64,000 bases of DNA from Thuidium tamariscinum (GCA_947034885.2 OX344758.2:8496501-8560500); one strand, 5' to 3'; counted from the stretch's first letter, positions 34,691 through 46,575 are shown. The notes: a model not told the origin generated them from the letters alone. A program made the numbers and translations.

Positions 34691-34903
34691 CCCTTCCAGC
34701 CGCTTTTTTTCAGGCTTCCCCCATCGCAAAAAGATCTATTCTATTATTTTTAGGCACTCACTATACGGGAATAGATAGTCATTGTTCCGCGAAACACTTT
34801 AATATTTGCCACCCGTGTAACCGGCCTAAGGTCCCATTTCAACCGCCAATTTATTGTCCCTACAATGGGTAGGCTAACCACAAGGTACCTCTGTCTTGGA
34901 CTT

Positions 34904-34998
34904 TCGAAACTTAGCGAATTGAAACATCTAAGTAGCTAAAGGAAAGGAAATCAACTGAGCCTCCGTTAGTAGCGGCGAGCGAAGGCGCACAAACAACC
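34904..34998 (+). rRNA. Fragment of organelle large-subunit rRNA, copy 2
   Basis: The same domain I segment as at 12326-12420, with no change seen in the conserved core (GTAGCGGCGAGCGAA). Present through duplication of the unit, not a separate transfer. Confidence 0.7.
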
Positions 34999-36551
34999 TT
35001 GGTTGAACTTGAGTTGGAGCCGCTCAGCGAAGAAGATTCTCCCGGCTGAGTAATCGCTCGCTCCTTGTGACAGCCAGGATGGCGTTGCTCGATATTCTGA
35101 ATGAAATACTGAAATGAAAAATAACCAGTGGAGCCTGACATCATTCATCCATAGAGTCTAAAAAGGATGTGGAAAAGACATGGTTTGGGGGAATTTAGGC
35201 TAACACTACGATTGTGGTATTCTAAATCTTGAATTTTTTTTATACATTTTCTTTCTTTTTTAAACATTCTGGAAAAAAAAATTAATTAATTTTTTTCAAA
35301 ATTCAAAAATTCAGACCAGGATGGGGCTGGTCTACAACAATGGGAGCAGTTTCTGGGAACACCCCCGAAATAGTCTTCTTGAGGGCTAGAAATCTTCTTA
35401 TGATGGAAATTGAGTATATACCATGGTGTTTTTCATTGTAATGTACACACATGGTGAAAGTTTTCAGATTTTTTGAGATAACTTTTTATTTGATATGATT
35501 TTTTCTTCACTTTTTCTTCAAAGATTCTCATAAAAATCAATTTTCCTCAAAAAATCTAAAGTCTATTTTTGAGAAGTAGAGAAGACATGCAATTCCATCA
35601 CTGAAAAATAAATTAAATTTTTTCCATACGTATCTAATTCCAAAATGGCAACAAATTGAATGATGAGCAACAATGTTTGAATTCAATAATTATAGGTCCA
35701 TCCTATAAGGGCTAGATTTTGTAAATGACTATTACATTCAACTCAAATATCCTTGTCCCATGACTCTATGATTTTTACAAAATTACGAGGAAGCTAGCTA
35801 GGAGCCCTAATTGGCTAGCTTGTCCAAGAATCAATATTCCATGTCCAAGGCCAAGGCGATTTTTATCAAACATAACATTTAGTACCATTGGTTGGGATTG
35901 CCTTTGGAGGGTGTGGAATATTCAACACTCTAAAAATATTCCATCAGTAACTTCTTAATGAAGAAGATAGGTAGAAGATGGAGAAGCTACTAGGGTGTGG
36001 AATATGTCAAACCCTTCACTGTAGAAGGAAGGCAGTGCCACAACATGCTACTAAATGTTATGAAGGTTACCACTTTCCTTACAATTTGGTTGTGCATGTC
36101 CATTCATAATTCTGACGGGCTAAATAGAATGTCCTTTACATTCTTTGAATAAAGCTAGCCTGACAATGCCCGATGGCATTGGGAGATGTTTCAGGAACAG
36201 ACCCGAAACGGCCCTGTAATGGCCTCGGATTTCTTCTAATGAAACACACGTGTCCCTTCTACTAGACTGTAGACTCATCCAAATGCGTCAGGAGAGTTTC
36301 CTCAATGTATTTGCTACATCCTTGATTCTAATTGGCTAACGCATTTCAAGGACACATATAAATATTTGATTGGCTCACTGCAGATTTCAACAAAGTTCAG
36401 TTTAGGGTACAACTATAGGATGGAGCCTCCAATGGTCTAAAAAGCCAACACTTTGAAAATTTATAGAAACTAGTATGCCCTGTGCTCATGCCATATTCAG
36501 AACTAAAGTAAAAGTAATTTTCTAATCTTAGAATCATCCCCCTATGAAGAT

Positions 36552-37391
36552 AGGCTGTTCGTTTGTTTGTTTGGATGTTTGTTACGTTGAGATCTCCCGG
36601 ACCGTGAGTCCCCGGGTGCGTGTTTGGTATCGTCGGAAAGCCCTCTACGAGGAAGGGTGCACGGGCTTTGATTCATGGTGTTCCAACATACGGCATAAAA
36701 GTTATTGAATTTTGAAGTTTTTATACGTGAAAAAAATTAGAAAATTATTTATTCTATTGTTTTCGGGACCGTGAGTCCTTTAGTCATGTGTTTGGTATCA
36801 TTGGAAAGCTCTTGGCAAGGAGGGTGTCTAGCCTTTTACTTTCTTAATTGTGGTAGTGCTTTTACTTTCTTAATTGTAGTAGAGCTTTTACTTTCTTAAT
36901 GCCTTTGTCCTTTTTAAATTTTTTTTACATGGTTGTGCTTTAATTAAATTCTATTAATGTTATCTTTTACTTTTTAATCATCTTTGAATTTTAGAGCCTT
37001 TTAGTCTATCCTTGCTTTGGATTATTTTTGGATTTTTGCTTAATTGTTTTTAAAATTTTTTTTTACTTTGCTTTAATTTTTATTAATGTTATCTCTTACT
37101 TTCTTAATTGTGGTAGTATATAAAGACATATATAATATATCTTATATCTTTTTTTATTATTGATTTTAGAGGTGTATATATATATTGTAAAAGAGGTCTA
37201 GACATTTTGAAAAAAATTTCTTTATTTAAAACTTTGAAATTCAATAACTTTCTTGTTGTAAGTTGGAATGCCACGAAACCAAGCCCGTGCACCCCTCCTC
37301 TCCTCACCGAGAGCTTTCCAACGGTACTAAGCACACGGTTGGGGGATTCACAGTCCAGGAGATCTCAACGTGACAAACAAACAAACAACCT
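36552..37391. repeat. Inverted-repeat element D, copy 2 (uninterrupted)
   Basis: About 840 bp from AGGCTGTTCGTTTG to CAAACAACCTT, with GAGATCTCCYGGACYGTGA modules inverted at the two ends. The copia element is absent: 37271-37290 reads CCACGAAACCAAGCCCGTGC without interruption. No open frame of note. The flanking target duplication is not clear. Confidence 0.6.
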
Positions 37392-38556
37392 TCCTTAAGG
37401 TATAGATTACATACTATTTCCAAACTATCTAATGTTTTAAAAAGTATTGATGATTTTCACTCACTAATACCTCAAAAAAATATCATTTTTAGATGGATTC
37501 CTTATTTGGACGGTTTTGGGTGCTTCCACCGTACGAGCAGACTACTCTTACTTACACTGCTACTCTTGGAGTATAACTGATTAGATTAGCAGCCCTTCCG
37601 TGAGGAGCTTAACTAAATATTGAGTGGCAATGCACAGTCTAGAAGGACCGAAGTGGAGTTAACTGAATTACTCCCCAAACCTTGTAAATCATCGATCTAT
37701 CACTCCTGTGAGTAACATCGACTTCAATCGTTGCAAACTGTCTCGTCCCTTCCTTCAGAGTCTGAGAATCGCAGGGAATTTTCGCCTCAAGTTCTCCTCT
37801 CTTCCCAGACTGTGATTGCGTAGGTTCTCCCTCTCTCTCTCTCTCGTCTTCGAAGTTGCTGATTTCGAAAGCACGCGGTATGAATGCAACGCGAATTACA
37901 CCCAATGCAGCTCGTTACTTTCGTGCTCTGATTGAATTGATGCTCTCTGTTGCATGAACTTCTCTCTTAGGAGTTAGGACTCCAAGGAGCCCTAACACTG
38001 AAGGATGATGGTCGAAAAGCTCTGACAAATTTGACTTGCACTATAGACAGTGGAGGTATCCCAGTGTGCGATCTGATTTCTCCAATTATGCATCCTAAAG
38101 TGGTTTCAACTAAATTGACAATTCCTCCTACTGCCCAAAATGAGATTCACAAGAGGTCTTCCTTTTAATATCTGTGACCGATTTAGACTTTTGGTTCCTG
38201 AAGTACAATATGCCATCTTTGCCAAGTTACTGCAATTTGAATTCCTTTGAGCTTTCGAGATCCCCGCAGACAAGAATTATGAACTCTGTCTCAGGGTCCT
38301 CCTTAGCTTTGGTGCAGAGCAAGTAGGGTTTGTGAGAAGGTTAGAGAGGTTTCTATGCAATGCAATCTGTCCTGCGTAGGGTTTAGTAAGTGTTTAGCAA
38401 ACAAGGGTCCTTATAGACTGACAGCATTGACCTGCAGTTTTCCATACTTTATGTATAACCTTCCCTAGTTACCCTGTAGATTGCCAGGTTCACTGAAAAA
38501 TTTGCAATGTTCTTTGTTTCACTGCAGGCACTAAACTAGAACGAGGAGCCTGTAGC
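37392..38556 (+). promoter_or_regulatory. Upstream region and 5' UTR of F-box gene 2
   Basis: Closely matches the region before gene 3 (shared CT expansion near 37830 and GGTATCCCAGTG), more than that before gene 1. The acceptor-like TTTCACTGCAG before GCACTAAACTAG is conserved. Confidence 0.6.
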
Positions 38557-40124
38557 ATGGAACTCTCCACCAAGAAAACCCGAGATGAAAAGCGTGACTA
38601 CCTTCGAGTCGCACGCACATTGCGAGACAAGCTGGATGGGCTGATCACATCAGGAGACACGGATCTCGGGACTTGGAGGAAAGCTCTTTTCGATGTATCA
38701 CAAGAAGAATTGAACCTTGTTCTGGCTAATAACAAGGCCACCCATCGATATGATGAGATTTCTACTTGCACACATTCGTGCTGCGAACATGAGCAGGTCC
38801 TGAGCCCTGCTCTCTGGAGCACGCTGCCAAGGGAGCTTCTGCAGCGCGTGTTTGCGAAGCTTCCCTTTTCCAGCATCTGCCGCCTCAAATCCCTTTCCAA
38901 AGAATGGCAGCTGAGCTTGCAGTCTTCCTCCTCGGAGTTCACCTCGGCACTGAAAGAGTCCTCTCCCAGGATACTGGCAGGAGTCACTTCGGGTGGATTT
39001 TCTAGTTGTTGGCTGCATGTTTTGGATGGGAAAAACCATCGGTGGCATGCATTGCATGTCGAGGTTGCAGGTGGCCCGGGAAAGCGCAGGTGCAGACCTG
39101 GTCTCATTTTTCTTTTCAAATTACTTCAGTCTTGAACTTTTGATCGCCTCTTTTTTTTAGAACAATTTAGTCTTTCCAGTGTCATATTCAGGTGACTTGA
39201 ACATTTTCGGCTCATCTTGGTATTCTTTGTGGTAAATCCTTCACTTTTGGCTGATTGTCCCAATGGGATAAAATTTTCTGCAGAGTAGTGCTGACGCCAA
39301 GAGTAGACGAGTGGGTGCACATGAGTGGCGCGACAGATGCAGGACTGGTGTGTTACATTGAAAAGGAACCCTATTCAAATTTGAATAGTATATTTGTGAC
39401 GAATCCAATGACTAGAGCCATGAATCGACTCCCGAATCTGAACTTGTTGGCGTGTTCGGAGCTTACCATGATGCGGATCGTCGTGGACCGCAACACATAG
39501 CACTACAAGGTCATTGTAGTGAAGCATGGTCTGCCGGTGCAAGCAGAAGTATACGACTCTGCGGTCCAACAGTGGACCAAGCCGAAGCCATCACTGGGTC
39601 GCATTTTTGGCATTGCACACGCTTGGGGTCGGAATCATCACTCAATCTGGGGTGCACATGAATTAGGTCCTTGTGCTTATGACTGCCGTGACGGAAAGTA
39701 CTATGACTTCGGACAGGATCAGGACAAGTGGTTGGGGAAGCAGGTGATCTCGTATACCCTCATGGAGGATCGTCTCTTTGTACTGCACAGGGATGAAACA
39801 GATTTTATCTCCGAGTATTTTGTTCCAGAGAATGCGACCTCATGGGTGAAGGAGAAAACGCACGGTTGTTTCCCACAGGTTTGCAAGATTCATGCTTGCA
39901 GCGGCTTCCTGTTTGTGTTTCAAAGCGGTGCCAGATGGATTTTGGACGCCGACTCCTCTACGGATGCGAATGGATGAATCTACAATTTGGCTACTTGTGA
40001 GTGGCGTGCACTTCCTCGGGTTCCTTGGTGGTCCACTGTTGAGGGATGGGCAAATTTGAACCCTGAGATTATGTGGAATTTGAAACCGTTCGTTTGTGAG
40101 CTTCATTGGAGTATTCAACCGTAG
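38557..40124 (+). pseudogene. F-box gene 2, two in-frame nonsense codons
   Basis: Exon 1 is 38557-39089 and exon 2 would be 39284-40124, phase 2 as in gene 1. Exon 1 encodes an intact F-box (LWSTLPRELLQRVFAKLPFSSICRLKSLSKEW). In exon 2, TAG at 39498-39500 replaces the Tyr codon seen in genes 1 and 3 (RNTYHYK), and TGA at 39975-39977 replaces the Trp codon of NGWIYN in gene 1. The frame is otherwise open to the shared final TAG at 40122. A truncated protein of ~250 residues retaining the F-box could still be made and might act as a competitor for SKP1; that is speculation. Confidence 0.8.
39090..39283 (+). other. Intron of F-box gene 2 (194 bp)
   Basis: Donor GTGCAG, acceptor TTTTCTGCAG. It diverges from the introns of genes 1 and 3, which resemble each other, although its upstream region groups with gene 3. 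Confidence 0.75.
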
Positions 40125-41564
40125 CAGGCCAGTTTTTATTTTGACCTCGTAGACAGGAACACCATCAGAACTTTCTGGTTTGCAGAGAGAACTGACTGGT
40201 GTTGGGGCCAGAGACGATGTTGCCTTTCACATCTTTGCCAAAATGTGGAGTGAACTGCAATGCGGAACTTCACGCACCGTTGGCTGGCATGGATTAAGTG
40301 CAAAGTCATGTAACATGTTTTTGTTCATGTTTCTTTACAAATTAAGCCGCAGATTCGGATTTCAGACTGTGAGTGAAGTGTAATGATATTGACTCCATTG
40401 ATCTCCTGGTCATGTCTGCATTGTGAGATTGGACTGATTGTGAATTCAAACCAGTGTGAGATTGTGAGTTCAAACTGTCAGTGCAGTGAAATGGTATTGA
40501 TTCCAAGTTCTGAATGAATGAGTTAGTAAATTCAAATTTTTTTTGTCCGGTATCTGATTTGAAACAAGTAAGTGCAACCATTGATGATTGAGTTTGAAAT
40601 CTCTAACTTGAAAAAGTGGTCCGAGTTTTACAATGACGGCTTCATCTCGGCTACCCATGTGTTGCGGTAGGGGCGGTAGCAAACCCGTAAGCACGACGTC
40701 CTCTGTAATTCGGAAACACGCTGGCATGGGAAGTGCGTCTCTGTTTCCCCGCTGTACTGCAAAGAGAAACCGACTTATTCCAGTTGCCGAAGTACATCTC
40801 TTCGGTGCCGCTCGCCCAGACAGTTCTCGGCTCATAATTCCCTTCGCCTGCGCCGTCGAGTGGATTCCTGCAGGGCCGGGAGGTGTATGGGATGCAATAA
40901 ACTTGGCTGGAGGATCGGAAAAGCAAGTTCCGTATGCAAGACAAAGTTGTGCCCAATTGAGCTGCATTGCGAAGGCCATCTCCATTGGATCAACGACTCC
41001 TGGATCAGCTCCTGCACCTGCGAAACAGATCGAGCGAACTAATTCAGTCTTTGTTCGAGAGTCTTCGGCGACGCGTGGAGGTCCTCGTGTATTCTGATAA
41101 TTAGGGCTTCCCAATTTCCTGAGTGTGAAAGGAAACAACCAACGCCGTCGGTAACTGCACCTTCGTATTGATGGGAAGATCGAGTCTGCTACCTCGATCT
41201 GTTGTGAACATTATTTTGGTCCCCTTGGGCGGTGAGGGGTTAAATGGATTGTGAATGTATTTGAAGTGGAGACCGAGAGAGAATGGTGGTTTCAGGGGGT
41301 ATTACTGCATTTACACTACAATTAAGGTCATAGAAAGCTACTTAATTATGATTCCCAAAAAGAGGTTAGTTGTATTAAAGTGTTTTCAAAATTTCAATCA
41401 TCAATTACTTTTCCGACTTGGCGAATGTGATAATAGCCACTTTTATTTTTATTTTGACACTTTGCAATGGGAGCCACATGTTCATAACTGGTCTTTTATA
41501 GTGTGACCTATGAGCTGATTTAGTCACAAGATGTTAAATCGGTCCCACAAAACTAAACCCCGAG
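40125..41564. other. Conserved F-box downstream region, copy 2
   Basis: Nearly identical to 23261-24700, including the GC-rich triple-open-frame part (plus 40633-41097, minus 40470-41138, minus 40651-40956). Two substitutions seen here (GATGTC to GACGTC; GCTAGC to GCTGGC). No recognisable domain. Confidence 0.5.
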
Positions 41565-42060
41565 GACCTTGTACCTACTGTCAAGTATGGGCCTGATGTC
41601 GATTCAGCCTCTCCCAATCGCGCGACGTCATCCCTGTGGCGCAGCACAATGGCTCCGTAGGACATCATTGTGTAATGTTGCAAGATGTCAACCTTGTAAT
41701 TTTTTTAACTATGAACTAATTTACTTATCCTACATTCTCTGTCTTTCCTTCTACCGCCTCTGTGTATATATAGAGTTGTCTTCTCAGTGTAGAACACATT
41801 CAAATTACAAAATACAAATACAAATCACAAAATACAAGTACAAATCACAAAACACAAAATGAAAATCACAACTAAGTTTTTATAATTATTTTAAGTTCTA
41901 ATACAACAATGGGAAATCTCATTAAAATGACAACATTCCATATGTTAATTTTTGGATTGCGCAATCTGAATTAAAAATTGACATCTAAGATAAGTATAGA
42001 TTTTCAAACATCTAAGAGTCTTATAGATCTCATGAAATCTATGACATATATAGATTTCAC
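41565..42060. other. AT-rich region with CAAATCACAAAATACAA repeats, copy 2
   Basis: No gene. Paralogous to 24701-25207, with a different number of the short repeats near 41800-41865. Confidence 0.4.
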
Positions 42061-43830
42061 ACTCTAAAAACCGCTCCCGGTTTGTCATTTGTTGCCACTT
42101 TCGAAGCTTACCATGATGCGGATCGTCGTGGAGCGCACCACATATCACTAGTAGGTCATTGTAGTGAAGCATGATCCGCCGGTGGAAGCAGAAGTATACG
42201 ATGACTCTGAGGTGCACTAGTGGACTAAGCGGATGCCATCACTAGGTCACATTTTTGGCATCGCATACGGAACTTCACACCTTTGCAAAGATCACCTTTA
42301 GCCCCAACGTTAATCGTTTCTCTCTAAAAACAAGAGAGCTCTAAGGAATTCCAAAGCTCCTAGTTATCTACATATGAAGTGAAATCAAAACCTGTTACGG
42401 ATGAATGTTCCAGTGAAGCTCACACATCACATTTGTCAGAAAAGAGTCTGAATGAACGGTGGACCACTAAGGAACCCGCGGGAGCAGCACACCACTCACA
42501 GGTAGCCAATTCGTAGATCCATCCATTCTCATGCATTCGTAGGGGGGTCGGTGTAGTGACCCCATCCATAATGTCAATGCAGGAGAGTTCTCCTGTCGTG
42601 GCATGCTTCAATTGGTTAAGAAGAGGCAGATTAAGACTGATAATGCTTAGTGCTTGCCTTGTGCAAATCTTCAGCAAGGTGGGTATGAAGTAGAGATTTC
42701 ATTGGTATAGAAATGAGAGAAATCTAGGAAAAATCTCTTCCTCTACCAACCGATATTAACTCAGTAAGTGCAAATTCACGTACCTAACTAAATCTAAATC
42801 TAAATGGAGGAGACTATTACTGTTGTGGCATGTTTTGATTGGTTCAACAATCAAAGAAATCAAATAGACATTGACATTATGTCCGGTAACTGCAAAGCAA
42901 TCCAAGTTACCAAAAATGATTGCCGGTTAGTACCAACCTCGCCGCCCCACGGCTTGGTAGGTCCTAACCGGCGATTATTTTTGATAACTTGGCCTGCTTT
43001 GCAGTTACCTAGTCCATCCTCTTTTTTCAAAATAAACACAAACAGGAAGCCATTACAAGCATGAATCTTGCTAGCTGGCTGCTTCACCTGTGGCTGCCAA
43101 AAAACTCGCGTAAAATAACTGTGCTTTTCTACCTTCACACCTTTAGTGAAAATTTTGCAAAGATCACCTTTAGGGCCAGCTTCCATGTGAGTTAGGCTGG
43201 TAGAACTTGCAAGGGAGAGCTACAATGACAAGTGAGTGATGACACTTCTATGTGAACTCGATGGGTGGGGAGATATTGAGTAAGAATAGCACACGTAACG
43301 ATTCCCTTGAAGTTCGATCGCTCTCCACCAATCCCATAATCCACCAATATCGGTAAAGTTGGAACTCATGATTCTCCGCTCACCGAGGCCGGTAAGAGAA
43401 TTGGCAAGAGCTTCTTGTCGTCATCCTACTTTCTTACTTGCCCGATCTGCATGGAAGGTGGCCCTTAGCCCCAACATCAATCCGGAACTTCAGACACTGT
43501 TGACTCGCATGGATTAGGTGCGAAGTGATGTCACATGTTTTCGTCTATGTGTCTTTACAAATTGCGGTTCACACTTCGAGTGAAGTGTAATGATATTGAC
43601 TCCATTGCTCTCCTGGTGATGTCTATATTGTAAGTTTTGGACTGATTGTGAACTCAGATGGAGATTGTGAGTTCGAATCGTGAGTGCAGTGAAATGGTAT
43701 TGATCCCGATTTCTGAATGAATGAATACATTCAATTTTTTTGTCCGGTATCTGATTTGAAGCAATTTAAGTACATCCATTGATGATTGAGTTTGAAATCT
43801 CTAACTAGAAAAAGTGGTCCCCAAATTTAT
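42061..43830. pseudogene. F-box gene remnant R2, rearranged sense and antisense pieces
   Basis: Sense exon 2 sequence at about 42062-42270 (MMRIVV..., VVKHDPPVEAEVY, KRMPSLGHIFGIAY) carries several stops. Antisense pieces follow: about 42396-42560 is the reverse complement of the C-terminus (HENGWIYELATCEW) and about 43030-43135 of the KIHACNGFLFVF segment. The region ends with 3'-flank sequence shared with R1 (43190-43830). A local inversion within a decayed gene copy explains this. No usable frame. Confidence 0.7.
42885..43009. mobile_element. 125-bp palindromic MITE inside F-box remnant R2
   Basis: GGTAACTGCAAAGCA at the left and TGCTTTGCAGTTACC at the right are perfect inverted repeats. 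Pairing continues through AAGTTAYCAAAAATRATYGCCGGTTAG, leaving a loop of about 25 bases. It interrupts the antisense FLFVF-encoding piece. Flanks are GTCC and TAGTCC, so the target duplication is not certain. Confidence 0.7.
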
Positions 43831-43955
43831 GTTATTTTCAATTCAAGGAATAAAATTACTAAAAGATTTACAAAATATCATGAATTCTATCTTTTGACAT
43901 GGCAGATAACATAAATCACCTTATACATCTCTAAAAGATGCACAAAATTGCTTAA

Positions 43956-45341
43956 CCCCTAAAGGTCCAAGGTCTTTTTGGAGTTTCTATGAACTCACTC
44001 TAAATTGAATAAGAATTCAACATTTTGATAAGCTTCATCAATTTTCTTTGAAATATAACAATACAAATTCAAGCTAAATATGTAAGAGATTACTTATGAT
44101 AAAAAAAAACACAACAATATCACATATGGATTGAAAGATTATAATGTTTGATCATGAGGGCATTAAAACTGCAAAAATGACTTAAAATATTTCAATCTTC
44201 TATTCACATATCAAATATTCAAACTTGGTTACCAAAAAAGAATAAGGTCAAAGGACATAACATGCAGGTCATTGCAAAAAAGACCGACCGATTTATGTAG
44301 CGTTTTCCACAGTACTGCTGAATTTTTCGGGAGTACTGTATAATTAGAAAAACAATTTTTAAAAAATGTAAAAAATATGTTTTAGGTATATACCTCTAAG
44401 AAGAAGGTACCCTAGGAAGGAAAAGTGTAGAAAAATTCTCTAAGTAGGAGAACTAGAAAAGTGCAAATTTTCATGAAAATAGCTACTTTGACATTTTAAT
44501 TTGTAAAAAATAGGAAAAAGAATTTTAAAAAAAACTAAAAATTGGCAATTGGGGAGAACTTTATGATGAAGAGATTTCACCAAAAGAATGATCTCAAAAC
44601 CATCTCAAATGTTCAAAAGTATGCGTGCAAGGGAGGCCTGTTCGCGCATATGTAGAGGAAAGAGAATAATGATTTTTAAGATTTCCTTTGGTAGTAACAT
44701 GCCTACCTAGTATGGAAATAGGCCACAGAAATTTCAGCTTTAGATCATTAATTTTGGATGCTGCCTAGTACTAAAAACCCCTAAACCGCAAAGTGTGACA
44801 AATTAGCTTAATTGAAATTTAATTATAAAATGATTTTTGAAAATTTCTAAAAAATAAGGAATTTGATTTTTGTCATGTCAGAAATCTTTAGTCAAAATTT
44901 CAAGTTAATATGGTTCATACTTTAAAAGCTATAATCAATAACAACTCCGTCATTCAAAGTGTGACGCAAAATAGTACCGGTCTTTCTTGCAATCACCCAT
45001 GCATAGCCCCAATCAATTTATAACTTCTCAAAATCTATTTTATAATTTTTTAAAATGAACTTCTAGTGTATTTTCTCCTCCAAACTCTAGTATATTTGAG
45101 GCTCATTTTCAAGAGTCCTCAACACTATAGGAAGTCAAGATTGCAATGGGCATTCTTGCACAAAATCTTGAACACTAAAGTCATGATCAATCATTTTTAA
45201 AATCAAATTTTTAATGCTAAAACTAGACTTCAAAAAAGAATTTCCAAAAATATAAACTACTAAAAACAACAACTTGGCTACATTTTATTTAACCTCAAAG
45301 TTTTGCAAACACCACATTTGGGTGCCTCAAGCATTTAGGGA
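43956..45341 (-). mobile_element. TTAA element T1, inverted diverged copy with a nested insertion
   Basis: TTAA at 43952-43955 precedes CCCCTAAAGGTCCAAGG. The body matches the reverse complement of 5472-6080 (AATTGAATAAGAATTC..., CATTTTGATAAG). The distal end GCATTTAGGGACTAA has lost a perfect TTAA. Without the 731-bp nested element it would be about 650 bp. Confidence 0.6.
44267..44997. mobile_element. 731-bp TIR element flanked by CATGCA, nested in T1
   Basis: The termini GGTCATTGCAAAAAAGACCG and the reverse complement GGTGATTGCAAGAAAGACCG differ at few bases. CATGCA stands at both sides (44261-44266 and 44998-45003), while the T1 copy at 5472-6080 is uninterrupted there. The body is homologous to 25855-26400 and 46600-47140. 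No transposase. A 6-bp duplication does not fit the common superfamilies neatly. Confidence 0.6.
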
Positions 45342-45456
45342 CTAAGGAATCAATTATGGGTGTTTCTACTATAGGAAATGAGCCATTAACAAAAAATTTC
45401 AATGATTGAAAATTGGGCCACAATCTATGTCATAGGTGACATTAATGGAGTACTTA

Positions 45457-45728
45457 AGGTAGGTACACCCAAAATGGCTCCTGACCTTAAAGCGCTCTGT
45501 ACAACGTGCATAGATTTTCAAAATCAGTCATGTACCCAGACTGTAGATGGCGCTTTCATAAACACACTTTGTCTGTTAATAACTTTTGCATACGGTATCC
45601 AAATCCATTGTTCTTTGGTGCGTTGGAACATGCTTTCACTCACCAACAAGACTGTAAAAAAATTTGAACAACATAATAGCAGGAACTACGCACAGTAGAG
45701 AAACTGGCGCTTTTGGGTGTACCTACCT
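45457..45728. mobile_element. TA-flanked MITE, copy 1 (272 bp)
   Basis: It starts AGGTAGGTACACCCAAAA and ends with its perfect reverse complement, flanked by TA on both sides. The TA duplication is proven by the empty site available for copy 3. This points to the Tc1/mariner (Stowaway-like) group, although the terminus is not the usual Stowaway CTCCCTCC. Confidence 0.8.
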
Positions 45729-45739
45729 TAGTTACCTAG

Positions 45740-46575
45740 TCAAATGCGATGTGTGAGCTTCGCTGGAACATTTATCCGTAACAGGTTTTTATTTCACTTT
45801 GTGGATAACTAGGAGCTTTGGAGTTCCTCAGAACTTTCTTGTTTTCAGAGGGAAATGATTGATGTTGGGGCCAGAGATGATGTTGCCTTTAACATCTTTG
45901 CAAAATTTGAGTGAACTGTAATCCAGAACTTTACACACCGTTGACTCGCATGGATTAAGGTGGATACACCTAAAAGTGCCACTTTTTGGTACTGTGCCTA
46001 GTAACTATTATTGGTCTGATCAAATTTTCATATAGTCTTCTTGGCAAGTGAAAGCACATTCCTATGCACCAAAAAACACAGCATTTGGATACACTATGCA
46101 AAAGTTATTAAGGTTCAAAGTCTGTTTCTAAAAACGCTTCAGCCAAATAGGTACATAATGAAATTAAAAAATGTACACCAACTATAGATGACACTTTTAG
46201 GTGAGGTGCAATTTTAGGTGTACCCACCTTAGGTGCGAAGTGATGTCACATGTTTTCGTCCATCAATGTGTCTTTTACAAATTGCGGGTTCACACTTCGA
46301 GTGAAGTGTAATGATATTGACTCCATTGCTCTCCTGGTCATGTCTGTATTGTGAGTTTTGGACTGATTGTGAACTCAGACGGAGATTGTGAGTTCGAATC
46401 GTGAGTGCAGTGAAATGGTATTGATCCCGATTTCTGAATGAATGAATACATTCAATTTTTTTGAATACATTCCCAAGCTCTGAATGAATGAATGAATGAA
46501 TGAGTACATTCAATTTTTTTGCCCGGAATCTGATTTGAAGCAATTGAAGCAATTTGAAGCAATCCCAAGCTCTGA
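45740..46575 (+). pseudogene. F-box 3'-end remnant R3
   Basis: It starts with the sense equivalent of the gene's last codons (TGTGAGCTTCGCTGGAACATT, then a stop) and the 3' UTR (GTTGGGGCCAGAGATGATGTTGCC, as in 23335-23360). It is interrupted by a TA-flanked MITE at 45958 and ends in GAATGAATGA repeats near 46435-46505. No coding capacity. Confidence 0.6.
45958..46229. mobile_element. TA-flanked MITE, copy 2 (272 bp)
   Basis: AGGTGGATACACCTAAAA and the reverse complement AGGTGGGTACACCTAAAA define its ends. The uninterrupted site GCATGGATTAGGTGCGAAG is seen at 25613 and 43510, so the insertion duplicated TA. It has the same length as copy 1 but a diverged interior. Confidence 0.8.

Larger units (their letters stand above)
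34316..35220 (+). repeat. Organelle-derived segment, copy 2
   Basis: It matches 11739-12640 base for base over long stretches and includes the rRNA and rpl2-like fragments. An 80-codon frame (34309-34551; LTRIIVLILKEDLRS...RRMSRWNKKG) could be part of a mitochondrial reading frame but I do not recognise it. The left 1.2 kb of the insertion is deleted here, with a CTAAT microhomology at the junction. Confidence 0.6.
31573..36148. mobile_element. TTAA fold-back element T3, copy 2 (right end deleted)
   Basis: The left terminus is TTAA then CCGCTTTTGCATATGG. The fold centre lies near 33835, with the same GTGCACCTTCTAAAATG hairpin. The right terminus (ACATGCAAAAGGGG) is missing: at about 36148 the sequence jumps directly into the E4b right part. 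Confidence 0.6.
29137..36551 (+). repeat. Spacer repeat, copy 2
   Basis: It is colinear with 5267-14553 but lacks the T1 element (single TTAA near 29335), has the extra T2 element, a deletion around 34315, and loss of the fold-back element's right end near 36148. No gene. Stretches between the listed elements are AT-rich repeat sequence only. Confidence 0.8.

Noticed and set aside
38598..39119. 173-codon minus-strand frame over F-box exon 1 (also 62656-63177)
   Set aside because: Antisense shadow of the F-box coding region.
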